Source: an uncultured Myxococcales bacterium
GTDB taxonomy: Bacteria > Myxococcota_A > UBA9042
Direction of reading: 5' to 3'
NCBI GenBank assembly: GCA_903883645.1
Contig: CAISBR010000072.1
Location: forward strand, 1-64,000
Length of the DNA: 64,000 nt
The first letter of the stretch is position 1, and the number at the start of each line of letters is the position of its first letter. Positions 11,021-20,139 of this stretch are shown here, one piece after another. A program made the position numbers and the translations under genes. The notes under the pieces are model-generated. The model searched no databases and was not told the DNA's origin. It saw only the letters and a list, made by a program, of their open reading frames with translations.

Positions 11021-12334
11021 TTAGCGGCGGCCGATTCCGTGGTACTCGAAGCCGGCTTCGGAAAACTCTTTGGGATTCCAAATATTGCGCCCGTCGTACA
11101 ACAAACGGCAGCGGGTGGCGGCGGCGACATCGCTGGCCGAAAGTCCGCGGAATTCAGACCACTCAGTCACGACGAGGATCGCGTCCGCGGTGGCCACGGC
11201 CTCTTGCCAAGTGGCGGCATAGGTTATCAGGTCGCCGAGTTCGATGCGCGCAGTATGCTGGGCCACGGGGTCGTAACCCACTACTTTTGCACCCGCTTTT
11301 TGCAGCTTGCGGGCGATCGTCAGGCTGGGCGCCTCGCGCATGTCGTCCGTATCGGGCTTGAAGGCCAGACCCAGCAGCGCCACGGTCTTGCCGCGCAGAT
11401 CCTCGCCCAGGCGCTTAGTAAGCCGGCGCGCCAGCAGACCTTTTTGCTGATCGTTGACCGACTCGACCGCCGACAAGATCTCCATCGCGCAGCCTGCGTC
11501 GCGGCCAGTCGACATCAAGGCCTTGACATCTTTGGGAAAGCACGAACCGCCGTAGCCAATGCCGGCGTTGAGAAAGAGCGCACCAATGCGGGCATCGAGG
11601 CCAATGCCGCGCTGGACGTTCTTGACGTCGGCGCCGACCTTGTCGCACAAAGCCGCAATTTCGTTCATGAACGAGATACGGGTGGCGAGCATCGAGTTGG
11701 CGGCGTACTTGGTCATTTCGCTCGAGCGCACATCGACGTGGACCATCTGCTCGGGGCCGCGGACAAACGGCGCGTAGAGCTGGTCCATGATGTGGCGGGC
11801 ACGTTCGGTGCGCGAGCCGACCACCACGCGATCGGGGTGGATGAAGTCTTCGATCGCCGCGCCTTCTTTGAGGAATTCGGGATTCGACACCACCTCGGCT
11901 TCGATACCGGGCCGCTGCGCCAAGCGCTCGTCTAAAATCGCCTGCACCTTATCGCAAGTGCCGATTGGCACAGTGCTTTTGACGACGACCGCCGTGTAGC
12001 CGGTCAAGTGCTCGGCCATGCTGCGGGCGACATTGAGCACGTGGCTCAGGTCGGCCGAGCCGTCTTCTTGCGGCGGCGTGCCTACGGCGATGAACACCGC
12101 GTCGGCCTTAGAGATTGGGCCGCTACCGTCGACGGTGAACTGCAGGCGTCCGCTGGCGGCGTTTTCGCGCACCATCTGGTCAAGGCCCGGTTCCCAAATC
12201 GGAATAATGCCTTGGCGCAGGCGCTCGACCTTGCCGGCATCGATGTCGACGCACGTGACCGAAAAACCGCCGCTGGCAAAGCACGCGCCTGCGACCAAAC
12301 CGACGTAGCCCGAACCGATCACCACTACTTGCAT
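11021..12334 (-). CDS. ugd: UDP-glucose 6-dehydrogenase
   Basis: 437 aa, full length. It oxidises UDP-glucose twice to UDP-glucuronate with NAD, feeding capsule, LPS or exopolysaccharide synthesis. The Rossmann motif GSGYVGLVAGACFA is at residues 7-20, TPPQEDGSADL near 86 is typical, and the catalytic Cys265 is in YGGSCFPKD, with Lys209 in EMTKYAANS. The C-terminal UDP-binding domain is complete. ATG 12334 has GAGG upstream. No other polysaccharide genes are adjacent, so the end product is unknown. Confidence 0.95.
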   Translation of the reverse strand: MQVVVIGSGYVGLVAGACFASGGFSVTCVDIDAGKVERLRQGIIPIWEPGLDQMVRENAASGRLQFTVDGSGPISKADAVFIAVGTPPQEDGSADLSHVLNVARSMAEHLTGYTAVVVKSTVPIGTCDKVQAILDERLAQRPGIEAEVVSNPEFLKEGAAIEDFIHPDRVVVGSRTERARHIMDQLYAPFVRGPEQMVHVDVRSSEMTKYAANSMLATRISFMNEIAALCDKVGADVKNVQRGIGLDARIGALFLNAGIGYGGSCFPKDVKALMSTGRDAGCAMEILSAVESVNDQQKGLLARRLTKRLGEDLRGKTVALLGLAFKPDTDDMREAPSLTIARKLQKAGAKVVGYDPVAQHTARIELGDLITYAATWQEAVATADAILVVTEWSEFRGLSASDVAAATRCRLLYDGRNIWNPKEFSEAGFEYHGIGRR

Positions 12335-12436
12335 TGCGCCCTCGAACGTTGGCCTTCCGCCGAGGCGGCGGGGCGCGAAAGTGTACGCCAGGGCCGTGCT
12401 TATGTCGATCGGGGGCTCGCAAAGTGGCCCATACAG

Positions 12437-13273
12437 CTAGGGCACTTCGAGCCCCGCCAGCGAGGGCTGCAGCAGCTGCTGCAACGCCTGCGGTTGGTCG
12501 ACGTGCAGCCAATGCCCAGCGTCGCGCAGCAGATGCAACTGCACGTCGCGACTACGGATCTGTGCAAAGCGCTCGAGCACTTCGAGTGTCCACCGGCTCG
12601 ACCGCTCGCCGCGCACCACATCGATGCGCAGCCCCGGCGACGGCCGCTCGAGCACCGGCCAACTATCCGTGGCGAAATAGGAAGCCAGCATTTGATCGAC
12701 CGCCGCCAGGTCAAAACGCCAATACAGCCCGCCATCGCGCTCGGCGAGATTGGTCGTCATCCACTGCGCCACGGCTAGATCGACGCCGGCATTACTCAAA
12801 AGATCGAGCAGTTGCACTCTTGTCTGCAGCGGCTGGGGAATTTTACGCACTTGCTCAAGCACCAGCGCCAGCGCCTCGCCGCCCTGGTCGTCGACCCGGG
12901 TCAGGTGCGGCAGCGTGTCGAGCACCCACAGCTGCCGCAGAGCGAGTGGCGGCCGTTTCGCCAGCTGCAGCGCCACCTTACCGCCATACGAGTGGCCGAT
13001 GACTACCTGCGGCTCCTGGCGCCATTCGGCAAAAAGCCCAAGCAGATCATCGACACACGCGTCTACGGTATGCGGCGGCGGCGCCCCCAGCGAGTCGCCA
13101 TGGTTGCGCAGGTCGGCCACCGCCACCCGCCACGTCGGCCGCGCCCGCTGCAGCTGCACCGCCACACTGCGCAAATTGCGCGCCGAGCCCAAAATCCCGT
13201 GCAGCAACAGGGCCACCCGCTCTGGGTGCGCCTGCGGTCCCTCGATCCAATTCACCTTCGGCAACCACGGCAT
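12437..13273 (-). CDS. Alpha/beta hydrolase (YbfF-like esterase)
   Basis: 278 aa. The fold is shown by the oxyanion HG at 25-26 (LLLHGILGS), the LRNHGDS segment near 55-61, the nucleophile elbow GHSYGG with Ser95, and the catalytic His in DAGHWLHVDQP near the C-terminus. Cytoplasmic: no signal peptide. The closest recognisable group is the YbfF-type short-chain esterases; the substrate is unknown. ATG 13273 follows AGGGGG. It is divergent from the START-domain gene across about 70 bp that must hold both promoters. Confidence 0.85.
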   Translation of the reverse strand: MPWLPKVNWIEGPQAHPERVALLLHGILGSARNLRSVAVQLQRARPTWRVAVADLRNHGDSLGAPPPHTVDACVDDLLGLFAEWRQEPQVVIGHSYGGKVALQLAKRPPLALRQLWVLDTLPHLTRVDDQGGEALALVLEQVRKIPQPLQTRVQLLDLLSNAGVDLAVAQWMTTNLAERDGGLYWRFDLAAVDQMLASYFATDSWPVLERPSPGLRIDVVRGERSSRWTLEVLERFAQIRSRDVQLHLLRDAGHWLHVDQPQALQQLLQPSLAGLEVP

Positions 13274-13342
13274 ACGACCCCCTAGGCGCGGCAGCTTGTC
13301 AAAAATCGCGCATCGGTCAAGCTGCAGTCGCTGGGGGTGCGG

Positions 13343-13993
13343 ATGCGCGGGCTGCTATGGCTGTTTCTACTGGGTTTTTCGACTCTGGCGCAGGCCGAGC
13401 CGTGGCACCGCGTGGGCGTCGAAGACGGCGTGACGCTCGAAATGCGCGACGTGCCCGGCAGTGATCTTCCTGAGTTTCGTGGCACGGCGGTGCTGCCTGC
13501 GGCGCTGTACGCGGTCGCCGGGGTGGTCGATGACTTGGACCGGTTTTGCGAGTGGAACGCCCGCTGCATCAAGAACCGCGAGTACGTGCATGTTAGCGAA
13601 TCAGAACGGATTTTTTACATGCGCAGCGGAGCTCCGTGGCCGCTCGACGACCGCGATGCCCTGCTGCACGGGGTAGTCACAGGGCTAGGAACCAATGAAA
13701 TTACGGTGCGGTTTGAGGCGATCCGCGATGCCCGCTGGCCGCCCCTGCCCGACGCGGTGCGCATGCCCGCCGTGCACGGCTCGTGGAAGATGACCCGCGT
13801 GACCGACACAAGTACTCGCGTTGAGTATCAAGTACTTGCCGATCCTGGGGGCCATATTCCGGCCTGGGCGGCGCGCATGACGGCCAAGCAAGTGCCACGC
13901 GATACCCTGGCGCGGCTGCGGCGGCATCTGCCCAAGGTGCAGGGGCGCTATCAGGCGTATATCGAGCGGTGGACCAAGCCGAGTCCGCAGTAA
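13343..13993 (+). CDS. Exported START/SRPBCC-domain protein
   Basis: 216 aa. A signal peptide (residues 1-18, ending near TLAQA) precedes a START-like lipid-binding fold. Features include VEDGVTLEMRDVPGSDLPEF, WNARCIKN, and SGAPWPLDDRDALLH, which is typical of membrane-associated bacterial START proteins. It probably binds a hydrophobic ligand in the periplasm. ATG 13343 has a GGGGG run 5 nt upstream; GTG 13337 is the alternative. The stop is 6 bp from the convergent stop of the Mo-hydroxylase gene. Confidence 0.8.
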   Translation: MRGLLWLFLLGFSTLAQAEPWHRVGVEDGVTLEMRDVPGSDLPEFRGTAVLPAALYAVAGVVDDLDRFCEWNARCIKNREYVHVSESERIFYMRSGAPWPLDDRDALLHGVVTGLGTNEITVRFEAIRDARWPPLPDAVRMPAVHGSWKMTRVTDTSTRVEYQVLADPGGHIPAWAARMTAKQVPRDTLARLRRHLPKVQGRYQAYIERWTKPSPQ

Positions 13994-13999
13994 CTACAG

Positions 14000-16447
14000 C
14001 TACTTCAGCGTCGCCGCCAGCAGCGCCTCGGCCGTGGCGGGGATGGCGTCGATCGGCGCATCCAAGGCCATCGACAGCGCGTTGCACACCGCCGGCGCCG
14101 GGCCGTCCATGGGCAGCTCGCCGATACCCTTGGCACCAAAGGGCCCGTAGTTATACGGATTCTCGGCGAAGAACACCCGAATCGTCGGCACATCGGCCAT
14201 CGTAGGAATCACGTAGCTGGTCAAATTGGCATTCGCCATGCCGCCTTGCGCGTCGAGCCGCACATCTTCCCATAGGGCCCAGCCCAGCCCCTGCACCACA
14301 CCGCCGGCGATTTGGCCCACGGCGAGGGTGGGATTCAGCACGCGCCCAACCTCTTGAAACGCCACAAAATCGAGGACTTTTACTTCCATCGTGGTGGTAT
14401 CAACCTCGACGTCGGCGCCGTACACCGCCCACGCGTAGGTGCCATAGGCGACGCCCTTGTACACGCTGTCGTCCCAGATCACGCCCGGGGGCGGCTCGTA
14501 GCGGCTCCAGCCTTCTTTGACGTTCGCCGGCATTTCTGCCGCAGCTTTCAGCGCCTTACGCAAGGCCGTCGGCTGCCAAGTTGTCCCCCGTGCCACACTC
14601 AGCGCCGAGGGGGCCGGCACCGCGCTGGGATGCGCCAGCTCGCCGGACAAAAGCCCGGCTTTTTCAAGGTTTAAGACCAGGTCATCGCAAGCGCGCGCCA
14701 CCAAGTGCCCCACCACCATCGAAGTGCGCGAGGCCACCGTCGGCCCCGAATTGGGCACTTCTTTGGTGTCGGGCCGCGCCACGCACACATCGCCTAGACT
14801 CAGACCCAGCGCGTCGGCCGCGATCTGGGCAAAGATGGTGGTCGCGCCCTGGCCGATTTCTGTATTGGCGACGCAGACTTCGACCTTGCCTTCGGCCGTG
14901 ACGCGCACCTTGCAGCGCGAGTCGAGCGCCACCTCGCCCGAACCGGTAAAGCCGCAGCCGTGCATAAAGCTCGACAGGCCAAGACCGCGCCGCAACATGC
15001 CGCCCGCGCGGGTCTGTTCGGCATTGAAATCTTGATATTGCTTATACTTTTCGGACCAACCCAGCTCCGCTTGCACCTGAGCCAGCCAGCCGGCGTAGTC
15101 GATAGCCTCGCCGATGACCTGCCCCGTCGACAGGGTACCGCCCTGCACCACAAAGTTGCGCTTCCGGATAACATCCCCTGTTATTCCAAGGGCTTTAGCG
15201 GCCTTATCCAGGTGCCGCTCCATGGCAAAGATCGTCTGCGGCGCGCCAAAACCGCGAAAGGCGCCGTTGGGCGCGGTATTGGTCAACACCGCCTTCGACT
15301 CGATGCGCACGTTGGGGATCTGGTACGGCCCCGCGATGTGCAGCGTGCCGCGCGACAAAACCACAGGCGTCAGCGTCAGATACGCACCGCCGTCCATGCG
15401 CACCTGGGCCTGCAGCGCCAGCAGCTTGCCGTCTTGGTCGTGGGCCGTACGAATCCGCGTTTCGCAGGGATGGCGCTTGGTGGTCGCCTGCATGTCTTCG
15501 ACTCGGTCGTAGATGATCTTGATCGGCCGCCGCGCCTTCATCGCCAGCAAAGTGGCATGACCCGCGATGATCGAAGGATAATCCTCTTTGCCGCCAAAAC
15601 CGCCGCCCGTCGCCGTTTGGGCGATCTCGACCGCGTCGTCGGGCAGATTCGTCAAGTGTTTGATAGCAGTATGCACGTAGAACGGGCACTGCATCGAGCC
15701 TTCGATCCGCACCTTAAACGGCTGCTTGGGCCAGTGCGGATGCATCTGATCATGCGGGTGCAGCTCGACGCGGGCGATCATGCCCTGCGGCTCGATGTAG
15801 GCCTGCTCTTGCGCGCCGGTGTGGTACACGCCTTCGACCACCTTGAAAGCATTCGCAAACACCGCCTCAAGCTCGGCCTCGCTCTCGCCCGCACCCTTGC
15901 AGAGCCGCAGGCTCTTCAGCGAGTTGTCGGTGCCGCGCTGAATCTGTTCACTCACGGGCAGTTGCGTGTAGTCAAGGTAAGCCGGCTGCGCCTCGCACTC
16001 GACGTGCACCCGCGTAGCAGCCCAACGCAATACGTCGGGGTCGGGGTGGGCCAGCAACACCACCGGCTCGTACTTATGGCGAAATTCGCTGCGCACGAGG
16101 TAGGGTTGATCGCGCTCGATCAGCTGGACCATGTTCAGGTCCACTAGGTTTGACACGGGCCCGTCGCTGGCGCCGTGCGACGTATCGGGCGCGTGCACAG
16201 AGGCCACGCTCGCCGGGATGTCTTTGGCGGTCACGATGACAAACTCGCGCCAATCCGGGCCTTCTAAGAAGCGCACGGCCTTGACCTTGCCGCGGGCGAT
16301 CGGCGTGCGCACCGTGGCGCCGTGCCAGCCATCGAAGGGCAAATCGTCGACATAACGGGTAGTTCCGCGCACTTTGGCGTCGGCGTCAACTCGAACCGGG
16401 CTCTGGCCGACATGCGGCAGCTTGGGAGGCAGGAGCGGAGCGTTCAT
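14000..16447 (-). CDS. Xanthine dehydrogenase/aldehyde oxidase-type molybdenum subunit
   Basis: 815 aa, right size for a stand-alone large subunit of the xanthine oxidase family (Mo-cytosine/pterin hydroxylases). Hallmarks: GGGFGGKEDYPS, the FRGFGAPQ loop, GCGFTGSGEVA, ANTEIGQGATT, and the catalytic Glu777 in GAKGIGELP. The family hydroxylates purines, aldehydes or N-heterocycles. It normally needs a [2Fe-2S] subunit (XdhA/CoxS type) and often an FAD subunit, but neither is adjacent in this window. No signal peptide. The xanthine-dehydrogenase branch is more likely than the CO-dehydrogenase branch, because the AYRCSFR Mo/Cu loop is not visible. Substrate unassigned. Confidence 0.9.
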   Translation of the reverse strand: MNAPLLPPKLPHVGQSPVRVDADAKVRGTTRYVDDLPFDGWHGATVRTPIARGKVKAVRFLEGPDWREFVIVTAKDIPASVASVHAPDTSHGASDGPVSNLVDLNMVQLIERDQPYLVRSEFRHKYEPVVLLAHPDPDVLRWAATRVHVECEAQPAYLDYTQLPVSEQIQRGTDNSLKSLRLCKGAGESEAELEAVFANAFKVVEGVYHTGAQEQAYIEPQGMIARVELHPHDQMHPHWPKQPFKVRIEGSMQCPFYVHTAIKHLTNLPDDAVEIAQTATGGGFGGKEDYPSIIAGHATLLAMKARRPIKIIYDRVEDMQATTKRHPCETRIRTAHDQDGKLLALQAQVRMDGGAYLTLTPVVLSRGTLHIAGPYQIPNVRIESKAVLTNTAPNGAFRGFGAPQTIFAMERHLDKAAKALGITGDVIRKRNFVVQGGTLSTGQVIGEAIDYAGWLAQVQAELGWSEKYKQYQDFNAEQTRAGGMLRRGLGLSSFMHGCGFTGSGEVALDSRCKVRVTAEGKVEVCVANTEIGQGATTIFAQIAADALGLSLGDVCVARPDTKEVPNSGPTVASRTSMVVGHLVARACDDLVLNLEKAGLLSGELAHPSAVPAPSALSVARGTTWQPTALRKALKAAAEMPANVKEGWSRYEPPPGVIWDDSVYKGVAYGTYAWAVYGADVEVDTTTMEVKVLDFVAFQEVGRVLNPTLAVGQIAGGVVQGLGWALWEDVRLDAQGGMANANLTSYVIPTMADVPTIRVFFAENPYNYGPFGAKGIGELPMDGPAPAVCNALSMALDAPIDAIPATAEALLAATLK

Positions 16448-16484
16448 CGCGGGCCTAGCGTGCCTGACTGCAGGCGGGTCAAGT

Positions 16485-16511
16485 GTAGCCCGACCGAAAG
16501 CGGGCGGCTAC
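16485..16511. other. Stem-loop in the gap upstream of the Mo-subunit gene
   Basis: GTAGCC and GGCTAC form a 6-bp outer stem with an inner CCG-AAAG-CGG hairpin. It sits in the 99-bp gap between the AMMECR1 stop and the start of the Mo-subunit gene on the minus strand. It could be a Rho-independent-like terminator of the former, but there is no T-run. Confidence 0.3.
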
Positions 16512-16546
16512 GGGCGCGGCGCGTGGGGATGGGCCCGGAGCGCCAG

Positions 16547-17128
16547 CTAGGACCTCGGCGCGGCGAACTTGTCGGCCCGGTAGGTCCACAGGCGCGTATC
16601 GGGCTGCCACTGCCGCGGCGCCAAGCCGGCCTTGCGCCACAGGTGGTCCAAAAAGGCTGAGGGGTCGGGCAGATCCTCCCATACAGCCGGCAGAAAAGTG
16701 GCGCTGCGACCGCCCATCCGCACCAGCAACCCATCGCGCCCCGGCACCAACCGCTCGCACAGCGCCTGCCACGATGCCACCTCCAGGGGTCGCATGGTCG
16801 ATAAAATACTGATATCTATAGAAATTTCAGCTAAGTCACTCACCGCAACCGGCGCAAAGCGGGGATCGCGACTCGCAGCGCCCACGGCATTGTCATTCAG
16901 CGATTCAGCAAGTGTCTTAAGCGGTTCTAAATTGCCGATGCAGCCGCGCAACTGACCGCGCTGCTCAAGGGTCACGAACGTCGCCGCCGGCTGGGTCAGC
17001 CACGGATGATCTTCAATAATCTTATCCTGATCTAGGCCAGCTGTGCCCTGCACCACCTGCCGCAGCGCCGACCAGACCAGCCTCGCCATCGTGCGCTGCT
17101 GCTCCGGAGTCCACGGACCCGACGTCAC
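16547..17128 (-). CDS. AMMECR1-domain protein (AmmeMemoRadiSam system protein A)
   Basis: 193 aa from GTG 17128, which overlaps the MEMO stop as GTGA; GTG 17149 is an in-frame alternative. The AMMECR1 signature LRGCIGNLEP is present, followed by the ASRDPRFAPV and SIDISILSTMRPLE segments typical of the family. Family members occur with MEMO-like and radical-SAM proteins in a three-part bacterial system of unclear function. Only the A and B parts are in this window; no CxxxCxxC radical-SAM gene is nearby. Coupled translation with MEMO supports their functional link. Confidence 0.9.
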   Translation of the reverse strand: MTSGPWTPEQQRTMARLVWSALRQVVQGTAGLDQDKIIEDHPWLTQPAATFVTLEQRGQLRGCIGNLEPLKTLAESLNDNAVGAASRDPRFAPVAVSDLAEISIDISILSTMRPLEVASWQALCERLVPGRDGLLVRMGGRSATFLPAVWEDLPDPSAFLDHLWRKAGLAPRQWQPDTRLWTYRADKFAAPRS

Positions 17129-17943
17129 GACACAACCCCTTGCGGCCACAGGCCAAACGCGGCGTAGCCCACCACCCGGCTGGTGTCACCACTCGCTACG
17201 GCCGAAGTCCGCCTGTCGAGCTGTTCGCAGCGCATGTGGCGGCGGCGGGCGGTGCTGAGCAGCCCGGCGACGGCGTGGCAGCCGCAGGCCATGGCGCCGC
17301 GCCAGTCGACCGGGTCAAGATCCTTAATTTTTTTACACGTTTGCGCATCGATATCGGCGCAAGCGTCCTGGTCGAGGTAATGCGACAGGTCGCTGCTCAC
17401 CACGATGAGGGTCTCGTCGCCGCCCCACAATTCGTCGATCAGCCCAGCCACTTGCGGCGGCGGCAGCGCCCCCACCAGCACCGGCACCAGCTCAAAGCGC
17501 TGCGGCAAAGCGCGCTGCAAGAAAGGGATTTCGACCTCTAGACTGTGCTCACGCTCGTGCGCGCGGTCGCTAGACATCACATCGCGCCGCTCTCGGAGCG
17601 AGGCAAGGTCGCGCGCCGCCAGCGCCACCAACCCCAGCGGCGTCTGCCATACCGCTGCATCGGGAATGGCGAAGCCGTCGAGCGCAAAGTGATGCGACGG
17701 CCCCAACAGCACCACACGGCGGATCGACTCAGCCCCTTGGATCAGGGCAAATGCAGACGCCGCCACCGCACCACTATAGAAATAGCCGGCGTGCGGCACG
17801 ATCAGCGCCTTGGGCAACGGTCGCTGCAAGGGTTGCCGCTGGCTCCAGGCTTCATCGAGCTGGCCGGCCAAACCGGTGCGGCTCTCGGAGTAAAATGTGC
17901 CGCCGACTGCGGGTTTGCGAATGCGGATCGTGGCGTCGGTCAT
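17125..17943 (-). CDS. MEMO1-like protein (AmmeMemoRadiSam system protein B)
   Basis: 272 aa from ATG 17943. It has the MEMO/extradiol-dioxygenase-like fold motifs: VPHAGYFYSG near residue 48, LLGPSHHFAL, EHSLEVEIPFLQ, SSDLSHY and ACGCHAV. The His/Asp/Cys ligands of the metal pocket (redox-active copper or iron in studied homologs) appear present. It is coupled to AMMECR1 by a 4-bp overlap. A longer reading to 18036 is possible, but it adds a low-complexity stretch into the divergent promoter region. The role is unknown beyond association with AMMECR1 and a radical-SAM protein. Confidence 0.9.
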   Translation of the reverse strand: MTDATIRIRKPAVGGTFYSESRTGLAGQLDEAWSQRQPLQRPLPKALIVPHAGYFYSGAVAASAFALIQGAESIRRVVLLGPSHHFALDGFAIPDAAVWQTPLGLVALAARDLASLRERRDVMSSDRAHEREHSLEVEIPFLQRALPQRFELVPVLVGALPPPQVAGLIDELWGGDETLIVVSSDLSHYLDQDACADIDAQTCKKIKDLDPVDWRGAMACGCHAVAGLLSTARRRHMRCEQLDRRTSAVASGDTSRVVGYAAFGLWPQGVVS

Positions 17944-18114
17944 GAGCCCTCGGGCGCGCGTTGGCGATCCATGATGCGACTGCCCGCTGCCAGGCACAAG
18001 GCCCGCGGCGGGGTTGCGCAAAGGCGCGCAGCGCAATACCTTGCGGGGCTGTGGACCGACCCCGCGACGGCCGCGGAACGCAATGCCACCAAGGGCCGCA
18101 CAGGGGTGCCAGCC

Positions 18115-20121
18115 ATGCGAAACCAGACGACTTGGCGAACCCTAAGCCGCCGCTTGCTGCTGCTGACGCCCGGGCTGTTGGCGAGTTGTAGCGATGCGAC
18201 CTCCGCGGCCCCGGCGGCGACCAGTACGGCACCAGTGGCGATCCATGCGGATGGCGCGGTGCCCGAAGGCTGTCAAACCCTAGCCGAGGACTGGGATTGC
18301 CTGACACCTTGGCCCTCGGACTGGTACAGGCAAGGCAATGGCCTGATGCGGCTGCCCACCGCCGCAGCGCCCAAGCACTTGGGTACGGGTGGCAACGGCG
18401 AAGCCATCGATTATTTGGCGATGTTCCCCCAAGATGGCGCGCCCATCATTCCGCAAATCGCGGTGCATCTGCCCGGCGGTGTCACGCCCGGCGACCTGTA
18501 CGGCCCGTACGACGGCAACACCCTGCGCGTCGACTATTCGCCCACGCAGAAGCCGACTTCGCTGACGCTGCTGCTCGATGCCGACACGGGCGAGGCCATC
18601 CCGCACATTGCCGAAGTCGACAGCCGGCCCAGCACGCTGACCGAGCGAATGCTGATGCTGCGTCCGCTGTTGGCACTGCAACCCTCGCACCGCTATGTGG
18701 TGGTGCTGCGCCGCGGCCTGCACGACCTGGCCGGCAAGCTGCACACCGCGCCAAAGGTGTTCGCGGCGCTGCGCGACAAGACGCCGCAGGCCAAAGCCGA
18801 GGCGCTGCGCGGCCATTGGGAGACACAAATCTTCTCTGTGATCAAGAAGTTTGGCGTGGCGCGCGCCGACCTGCTGCTGGCCTGGGATCTGACGACGCGG
18901 TCCGACGCACTGGCCACGGGCGATATGCTGGCGGTGCGCGAACAGGCCCTGCTGGCCTTGCAGGGGATGGCGCTCGACGCCACGGTCACGCAAGTCTATG
19001 AGAATCCAAGACCCGAACTGGCCCGCCGCGTTGAGGGTGTGCTGACGGTGCCCAATTTTGTCGATGGCCCGGCCGCAGGGGCTAGATTGGTGCGCGGGTC
19101 CGATGGCAAGCCCATGCAAAGCGGCACGACGAAAGCGGTTTTCTCGCTGCTGATCCCCCCCAGCGTGTGGAGTGGCAAGTTCCCGGGGCCGGTGCGGGTG
19201 ATCCAGTTCGGCCACGGTTTCTTTGGCTCGCAAGCCGAAGCGTACGACGGTTTCTTGCCGCAATTGCTGAATGAGTATGGGATAGTGGCGATGGCTGTCG
19301 ATTGGGTCGGCATGTCCAAGCCCGATGCTGGGCAGTTGGTGACGGACCTACTGCTGACGCCGGCGCAAGGTCCGCGCTTTGTCGAGCGCACCCATCAGGG
19401 CATGATCAACCAACTAACGCTAACTTGGGCGGCCAAGCACGGCCTGTGGGAGCTGCCCGCCGCGCATCCAGGGCCGAACAGTCTGGCCGACGCCGAGCAG
19501 GTCTATTTCTACGGAATTTCAATGGGTCACATCCTGGGCGGCACCATGCTGGCGCTAAATCCGTGGCTTGAGCGCGCGGTGCTGTCGAATGGCGGCGCGA
19601 GTTTTGGTTTCGTGATGGCCCGAGCGGCGCCGTTTGGGCCCTTCTTGACGGTGCTTGAGGGGGCGACTGGCAGCCAAGATGGTGCCGCCCGCCTGGCGCT
19701 AATGCTGCATGGGCCGCTTGAGCGCATCGACCCGTCGAGCTATGCCCGCCATCTGGTCGCCGACACCTATCCCGGCAGCCCGGCCACGCGCAAGATCTTG
19801 ATGCACGCGGGGTTAAGTGATACCAGCGTGCCCAACATGGCGACCCATATGCACGCGCGGATGCTTGGTTTGCCGGTGCTGCAGCCTGCGCCACGGCAAG
19901 TATTTGGGCTGGCCCAAGTGACCGGGCCGACGGCAGCCGCACTAAACGAATTTGACTTAAAAACGCCACCTTTAGACCTATTGGCCCAACCTGCCGAGGT
20001 CGAGAACACGGTGCACACCTCCCAGCGGACGCTCGGCGCTTCCAAGAAGCAGGTCGACCTGTTTCTGCGCAAAGACGGCAGCGCGCAGCACACCTGCGAC
20101 GGCGTCTGCGATCCCGAGTAA
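18115..20121 (+). CDS. Lipoprotein with alpha/beta-hydrolase (lipase-like) domain
   Basis: 668 aa. A lipoprotein signal peptide ends at the lipobox LLASC near residue 25. The C-terminal half is an alpha/beta hydrolase: FGHGFFGSQAEAY supplies the oxyanion region, and FYGISMGHILGG is the GxSxG nucleophile elbow. The N-terminal 300 residues (CLTPWPSDWY, LPGGVTPGDLYGPY, LQPSHRYVVVLRRGL) match the N-terminal region of large secreted lipase-like proteins common in Myxococcota. ATG 18115 has AGGGGT upstream; the open frame runs 5' to 17545, but that part is antisense to the MEMO gene. Outer-envelope esterase or lipase is likely; substrate unknown. Confidence 0.82.
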   Translation: MRNQTTWRTLSRRLLLLTPGLLASCSDATSAAPAATSTAPVAIHADGAVPEGCQTLAEDWDCLTPWPSDWYRQGNGLMRLPTAAAPKHLGTGGNGEAIDYLAMFPQDGAPIIPQIAVHLPGGVTPGDLYGPYDGNTLRVDYSPTQKPTSLTLLLDADTGEAIPHIAEVDSRPSTLTERMLMLRPLLALQPSHRYVVVLRRGLHDLAGKLHTAPKVFAALRDKTPQAKAEALRGHWETQIFSVIKKFGVARADLLLAWDLTTRSDALATGDMLAVREQALLALQGMALDATVTQVYENPRPELARRVEGVLTVPNFVDGPAAGARLVRGSDGKPMQSGTTKAVFSLLIPPSVWSGKFPGPVRVIQFGHGFFGSQAEAYDGFLPQLLNEYGIVAMAVDWVGMSKPDAGQLVTDLLLTPAQGPRFVERTHQGMINQLTLTWAAKHGLWELPAAHPGPNSLADAEQVYFYGISMGHILGGTMLALNPWLERAVLSNGGASFGFVMARAAPFGPFLTVLEGATGSQDGAARLALMLHGPLERIDPSSYARHLVADTYPGSPATRKILMHAGLSDTSVPNMATHMHARMLGLPVLQPAPRQVFGLAQVTGPTAAALNEFDLKTPPLDLLAQPAEVENTVHTSQRTLGASKKQVDLFLRKDGSAQHTCDGVCDPE

Positions 20122-20139
20122 TTCGAAGTTGATGCGACC

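Noticed and set aside
17545-18114. 5' extension of the lipase-like ORF
   Set aside because: It is antisense to MEMO, and the lipoprotein signal with its ribosome site begins at 18115.
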